Shown piece by piece: positions 3,753-6,626 of a DNA stretch of 6,626 nucleotides. Numbering within the stretch: position 1 is the stretch's first letter; each line of letters opens with the position of its first letter. Below the pieces are notes generated by a model. It saw only the letters and a list, made by a program, of their open reading frames with translations, was not told the origin of the DNA and did not search any database. Both the position numbers and the translations under genes were made by a program. Origin of the DNA: Anaerolineae bacterium (GTDB taxonomy: Bacteria; Chloroflexota; Anaerolineae; B4-G1); assembly GCA_027079895.1 (NCBI GenBank), contig JALWUZ010000243.1, positions 1 to 6,626 on the forward strand. The letters are read 5' to 3'.

Positions 3753-6626
3753 GCTCCCTCCGGGAACATCCTCGCTTTGAATACCCCATCCAGCGAACGG
3801 GCGCCGGGGATGTAGGAATCGCCGTTGACGTAAATTTCGTCCGCGCCTTCGGTTAGTCCTTGCTCGGCCACGAAACGGGCGTCCCGCTCGTAGTCCGCCT
3901 GTTTCCAGCCCTTCGTTTCGCGCCAGATGACTGTTGTTTTGCGCCCCTCGCGCGTGGTGCCGCGATAGACCAGGTATTTTTGGTTGGGTTTTGCAGTCGG
4001 GTTGGGTTTTGCAGTCGGGACGACTGCGTTCCCAGGGGCGACCGCGCCCCCAGGGACGACCGCGCTCCCAGGGGCGACTGCGCTCCCAGGGACGACTGCG
4101 CTACCAGGGACGACTGCGCTACCAGGGACAACTGCGCTACCAGGGACAACTGCGCTACCAGGGACAACTGCGCTACCAGGGGCGACCGCGCTCCCAGGGG
4201 CGACTGTGCTCCCAGAGACAACTGCGCTCCCAGGGGCGACCGCGCTCCCAGGGGTGTAGATGACTTGGCGCGATTGCACATCCAGGCCGATGAGGTAGGC
4301 GAATGTCTCCGGCAGGTCCACAGGCTGCTGGCGGGTTTCGCCGTTCCGGTGGATGCGCAGTTTGTAGGCGAAGGGGCTTTGCAGTTGCGCCACGTCCAGC
4401 AGGGTTTCGCTCTTGCGGGCTTCCCATTGGAGCATGTAGCGCAGCAGGTACTCGTCGCCGAACATGTCGAGCGCTCTTTGACCGCTCTCTTCGTCAAAGG
4501 CGATGTTGTTGAGCGCGTCCTCATAGGACTCCAGGCGGATGACTTTGACGATGCGCGGGCTACGCTCAGCCTCTTCTCGCGTGGCTATGCGCTTGGGCCG
4601 GCCGTTCTTCCACTCTGGCGTAAAAGTGACTTTTTTGATACGCGGCAGGAGCACGGTGTCGAAGTAGTCGCCCATCTCCACCAGGATGAATTTGCGCCGC
4701 CCGCCGTCCTCGCGGTTCAGGTTGATGACCGCGTGGCCGGTGGTGCCGGAGCCGGCGAAGTAGTCGAGGACACAAATACCATTCTCCTCCAGGGCACCCA
4801 TGACGACAAGTGCATCGCTCGTGGCATGAATGGACTTGGGAAACGAAAAAGGATCATACTCCTGGAAAAAGCTTTTCAGTACATTTGTGCCATGCTCTGT
4901 CGCCGAATATTTGGCATCAATCCACATAGTCGTCGGTGACACACCGCTCGGTGGCCTGTATTTGTAATAAATAGTGACTGACCCATCTTCGTTCCTTACA
5001 GCCTTCAAATCATCGAGATTATTCCTGACAGTTTCAACCGCCCATCTCCAACGCCTCTGGATTCCGGCTTCATCAACTGGATATGCTGCAATCTCGTCAC
5101 GGCCTGGGCTTTCCTGGACTACCCATTCCCGCGCTGTGTCATCCCATATCATCTTGGGCACCCGGAAACCTTTTCTACCTACATATATTGGGTAGTACAA
5201 TTTGGGGCTGTCTTTTCTTTCGGAGCCGGACCCCCTTTTCCTCAGCAGTTCCCACATATACGAGCCTTTTTCATCCACGTGTTTGTAACGGCGGTTGAGA
5301 CGTTCTGTTCTTGGCATTTTGGTGACTGCTACCCCTGCGGATTTGGACGCAACAATGAGATATTCGTGTGCTGTCGAAAAGCCAGATGTGCCTGGACGAC
5401 CAGAAGGGTTACTCCTGACCACAACAGTTGCCAAGATGTTCTCTTGGCCAAAAGTTTTCTCCATCAAGAAATGAAGTTCTTTCTGTTGGAAGTCGTCGAT
5501 TGCGGCGGACAACATGCCAGTGCCTTGTAAAAATGAGTATGAGAGCATTAGCCGGTCGTGCATCATAGCAACCCATGATGATGACCGATAGTCGTTCTTA
5601 TAAATTATGGGGCTGGCATCAGTATTGAATGGAGGATCAATGTAAATACATTTCACTCGCTCTCGGTAATTCTCCAGCAACAGATTCAACGCCTGCCAGT
5701 TCTCGCTGTGTACCAGCAGGCCGTCGGTCATCTCGTCCAGATTATCGAAACGGGCCAACAGGCGGTCGGTGAAGTCCTGGGAGAAATGGCGCGTGTCCAG
5801 TACCAGCGTGGGGTGAGCTTTGAGGAAAGCAACCCTGCGGTCGCGGCCTGAATCGCGGATGTCCCTGGAATCGCGGACGCCCCTGGGATCGCGGACGTCC
5901 CGTCCGCCACCGCCACCGCTGCCGCTACCGCTGAAGCCACACCATTTCCACTCCTCGACAGTCTCCACCAAGCCGGCCTCGACCGGATTGTGCAGAATGT
6001 ATCGCACTGTAGCGTTGAAGTGTCTCTCGTTGCGGATGTAACGGTCGAAGTAGTCGGGCGCCCAAAACCGCCCCCTCCTGCCGAGTAGTTTGTTCGCCTG
6101 GTGCGCGGTGTACGACTTCCAACTGTGGATAATCTTCGATAGCGGCTCGTCCATCACCTGGATGAGTGCGTGGACGTGGTTGGGCATGACGCACCAGGCA
6201 ATCAGACGGTAACGCTCACCGTCGAAATACTTCAGGGCATCCTGGACGAGGCGGGCGATCTCTTCTTTGCGGAGGTAGCAACTGCCTTTGCCAGCATCGG
6301 CGTATCGTTCGACCCTCTTCCGCAGTTCCACCGCTTCCTTGGAGTTGGCGGCGAGTCCCTCATGCCAGTTGAGTTCCTGTTTCCATTGCTCGATGACGGA
6401 TGCGGGGACTGAATCGTGCAGGCGGAAAGTGATGAATTGGAAGACGTCTCCGGCGTCGAAGTGGGGCAAGTAGCCGCGAGAGTGCCATCCCCTGTGCTTG
6501 TCTGATGCGGGCGCAGACGTGGACGTAGACGCGGACGAGACGTCCGCGTTCCCGTCTCCACCAGGGAACGCGGACGAGACGCCCGCGCTCCTGTCTCCAC
6601 CAGGGAACGCGGACGAGACGCCCGCG
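3749..6626 (-). CDS. mod: RAYT transposase-type III DNA methyltransferase (Mod) fusion, 5' end beyond the window
   Basis: One open frame encodes two proteins' worth of domains. Residue numbers count from the TTG at 6467-6469. The first part (1 to about 175, plus residues DKHRGWHSRGY upstream of the TTG) is a REP-associated tyrosine transposase: the N-terminal PHFDAGDVFQFITFRL, HVH at 98-100 within CVMPNHVHALIQ, a candidate catalytic Tyr140 in DYFDRYIRN, and YILHNPVEAGL at 157-167. A Gly/Ser linker (180-189) and Arg/Asp repeats (190-212) follow. From about 213 it is a beta-class type III adenine-N6 methyltransferase: AFLKAHPTLVLDTRHF, DGLLVHSENWQALNLLL, motif IV DPPF (278-281), a target-recognition region (about 340-545), motif I FAGSG (571-575), and a Mod C-terminus ending DSYIPGARSLDGVFKARMF. 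Thirteen PGSAV-type hexapeptides interrupt the C-terminus at 740-817. The TTG has no Shine-Dalgarno site and cuts through the conserved WHSRGYLPHF block; the frame stays open for 52 further codons without any start, so the true start is outside. Mod should recognise and methylate the site protected from Res. Confidence 0.88.
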   Translation of the reverse strand, partial: AGVSSAFPGGDRSAGVSSAFPGGDGNADVSSASTSTSAPASDKHRGWHSRGYLPHFDAGDVFQFITFRLHDSVPASVIEQWKQELNWHEGLAANSKEAVELRKRVERYADAGKGSCYLRKEEIARLVQDALKYFDGERYRLIAWCVMPNHVHALIQVMDEPLSKIIHSWKSYTAHQANKLLGRRGRFWAPDYFDRYIRNERHFNATVRYILHNPVEAGLVETVEEWKWCGFSGSGSGGGGGRDVRDPRGVRDSRDIRDSGRDRRVAFLKAHPTLVLDTRHFSQDFTDRLLARFDNLDEMTDGLLVHSENWQALNLLLENYRERVKCIYIDPPFNTDASPIIYKNDYRSSSWVAMMHDRLMLSYSFLQGTGMLSAAIDDFQQKELHFLMEKTFGQENILATVVVRSNPSGRPGTSGFSTAHEYLIVASKSAGVAVTKMPRTERLNRRYKHVDEKGSYMWELLRKRGSGSERKDSPKLYYPIYVGRKGFRVPKMIWDDTAREWVVQESPGRDEIAAYPVDEAGIQRRWRWAVETVRNNLDDLKAVRNEDGSVTIYYKYRPPSGVSPTTMWIDAKYSATEHGTNVLKSFFQEYDPFSFPKSIHATSDALVVMGALEENGICVLDYFAGSGTTGHAVINLNREDGGRRKFILVEMGDYFDTVLLPRIKKVTFTPEWKNGRPKRIATREEAERSPRIVKVIRLESYEDALNNIAFDEESGQRALDMFGDEYLLRYMLQWEARKSETLLDVAQLQSPFAYKLRIHRNGETRQQPVDLPETFAYLIGLDVQSRQVIYTPGSAVAPGSAVVSGSTVAPGSAVAPGSAVVPGSAVVPGSAVVPGSAVVPGSAVVPGSAVAPGSAVVPGGAVAPGNAVVPTAKPNPTAKPNQKYLVYRGTTREGRKTTVIWRETKGWKQADYERDARFVAEQGLTEGADEIYVNGDSYIPGARSLDGVFKARMFPEGA
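3755..3761 (-). promoter_or_regulatory. Shine-Dalgarno site of res inside the end of mod; ATGA overlap
   Basis: On the minus strand this reads GGAGGGA and also encodes part of the last Mod residues (PEGA). The res ATG (3750-3752) and the mod TGA (3749-3751) share an ATGA. This arrangement is typical of translational coupling and should keep the Res:Mod ratio tied. Confidence 0.75.
3983..4018 (-). repeat. Two perfect 18-bp units encoding PTAKPN-PTAKPN
   Basis: These two units directly abut the 13-unit array and have the same 18-bp length, but a different, AT-richer sequence (plus-strand GGTTGGGTTTTGCAGTCG). Together with the neighbouring array they make 15 consecutive units of 18 bp, 270 bp in all. 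Confidence 0.9.
4019..4252 (-). repeat. 13-unit, 18-bp tandem repeat encoding PGSAVV/PGSAVA in the Mod C-terminus
   Basis: On the plus strand the consensus unit is GCGCTCCCAGGGGCGACT with variants; on the coding strand each unit gives one hexapeptide such as PGSAVV, PGSAVA, SGSTVA, PGGAVA or PGNAVV. Three successive units (4116-4169) are identical, pointing to recent slippage or unequal recombination. The array sits between Mod segments QSRQVIYT and KYLVYRG, which would be close neighbours in a Mod without it, so it is most likely an expanded surface loop. The unit length keeps the frame, so copy change would alter protein length and not switch the gene off. Confidence 0.95.
5847..5900. repeat. 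Three 18-bp REP-like units in the transposase-methyltransferase linker
   Basis: On the plus strand the units read CCTGAATCGCGGATGTCC, CTGGAATCGCGGACGCCC and CTGGGATCGCGGACGTCC. Read on the coding strand they encode the DVRDPRGVRDSRDIRDSG stretch between the Gly/Ser linker and the Mod start. The last unit matches the C-terminal array unit CTGGGAGCGCGGTCGCCC at 15 of 18 positions when that array is read on the minus strand, so the two tracts appear to be the same repeat family in opposite orientation. Confidence 0.82.
5930..6505 (-). mobile_element. RAYT (REP-associated tyrosine transposase, Y1_Tnp) module within the fusion gene
   Basis: This part of the fusion encodes the single-strand DNA transposase domain related to IS200/IS605 TnpA. 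The HUH-type motif HVH is encoded at 6170-6178, inside CVMPNHVHALIQ. The probable nucleophile is the Tyr at residue 140 in WAPDYFDRYIRN, though the nearby Tyr144 cannot be excluded without an alignment. The family-typical ends are both present: HRGWHSRGYLPHFDAG at the start and RYILHNPVEAGLVE followed by EEWKW at the end, where stand-alone RAYTs normally stop soon after. No catalytic residue is obviously lost. RAYTs are known to act on REP hairpins, usually found beside their own gene; GC-rich repeats of that style flank this module on both sides (5847-5900 and 6530-6626). Confidence 0.82.
6530..6626. repeat. 39-bp direct repeats with REP-like hairpins upstream of the RAYT
   Basis: The block beginning CGCGGACGAGACG recurs at 6530, 6569 and 6608, a period of exactly 39 bp, with the third copy cut by the window edge. 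In the fusion frame each unit translates as a 13-residue repeat of the type GVSSAFPGGDRSA. Each copy contains CGCGGACG-AGA-CGTCCGCG or a one-base variant of it, a short hairpin of the kind RAYTs act on. Between copies lies a longer 13-bp inverted repeat. The core resembles the linker repeats: CAGGGAACGCGGACG against CTGGGATCGCGGACG, 13 of 15 identical. Confidence 0.85.
6541..6576. repeat. 13-bp perfect inverted repeat with 10-nt loop
   Basis: The arms CGTCCGCGTTCCC (6541-6553) and GGGAACGCGGACG (6564-6576) are exact reverse complements around a 10-nt loop. An overlapping alternative hairpin, CGCGGACG-AGA-CGTCCGCG (6530-6548), is also perfect, so the strand can fold in two mutually exclusive ways. 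This is consistent with a REP/BIME-like substrate of the adjacent transposase; a rho-independent terminator is unlikely because no T-run follows on either strand. Confidence 0.75.

Noticed and set aside
3983..4252. Possible CRISPR array
   Set aside because: The units are 18 bp and directly contiguous with no unique spacers, and they are translated in frame within Mod. This is a tandem repeat.
3860..4939. Plus-strand open frame of 359 codons rich in CAPRDD/CATRD repeats
   Set aside because: It is the antisense reading of the 18-bp array and neighbouring Mod coding sequence; the repeat keeps several frames open on both strands.
6467..6469. TTG as the start codon of the fusion gene
   Set aside because: No Shine-Dalgarno site is near it, it falls inside the conserved RAYT block WHSRGYLPHF, and the frame is open further upstream.

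Overview
The window is GC-rich bacterial DNA with every supportable gene on the minus strand. From right to left in transcription order it holds a fused transposase-methyltransferase gene, a type III restriction (Res) gene, a small DUF167 gene and the start of a lipoprotein gene. The style suggests Chloroflexota, perhaps Anaerolineae: a RAYT with translated REP-like repeats, a Res with an N-terminal extension before its helicase motifs, and a lipoprotein with a Pro/Thr linker. That assignment is inference, because no rRNA or marker gene is present.

Region 3749-6626 is one uninterrupted minus-strand reading frame that runs off the right edge. Its upstream part encodes a REP-associated tyrosine transposase (RAYT, Y1_Tnp/IS200-like) with an HVH metal-binding motif. 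After a Gly/Ser linker and a repeat-encoded Arg/Asp stretch, the same frame continues into a beta-class type III DNA adenine methyltransferase (Mod) with DPPF and FAGSG motifs. No ATG, GTG or TTG lies in frame across the junction, so the conserved start of Mod can only be translated as part of a fusion or from a start inside the RAYT. The frame crosses three tracts of related GC-rich repeats: 39-bp units upstream of the transposase, 18-bp units in the linker, and 13 units of 18 bp near the Mod C-terminus. All unit lengths are multiples of three, so the frame survives changes in copy number.

Region 576-3752 encodes Res, a superfamily 2 helicase with a C-terminal PD-(D/E)xK-like end. Its start overlaps the Mod stop by four bases (ATGA), so the two are probably translationally coupled and form one restriction-modification system: Mod recognises and methylates the site, Res translocates on and cuts unmethylated DNA.

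Region 1-496 encodes a DUF167/YggU protein followed 20 nt later by the N-terminus of a lipoprotein that leaves the window on the left. Both have good Shine-Dalgarno sites. They look like ordinary chromosomal genes rather than parts of the restriction system. The 79-nt gap between Res and DUF167 shows no convincing promoter or terminator by eye. No RNA gene, CRISPR array or complete insertion sequence was seen.
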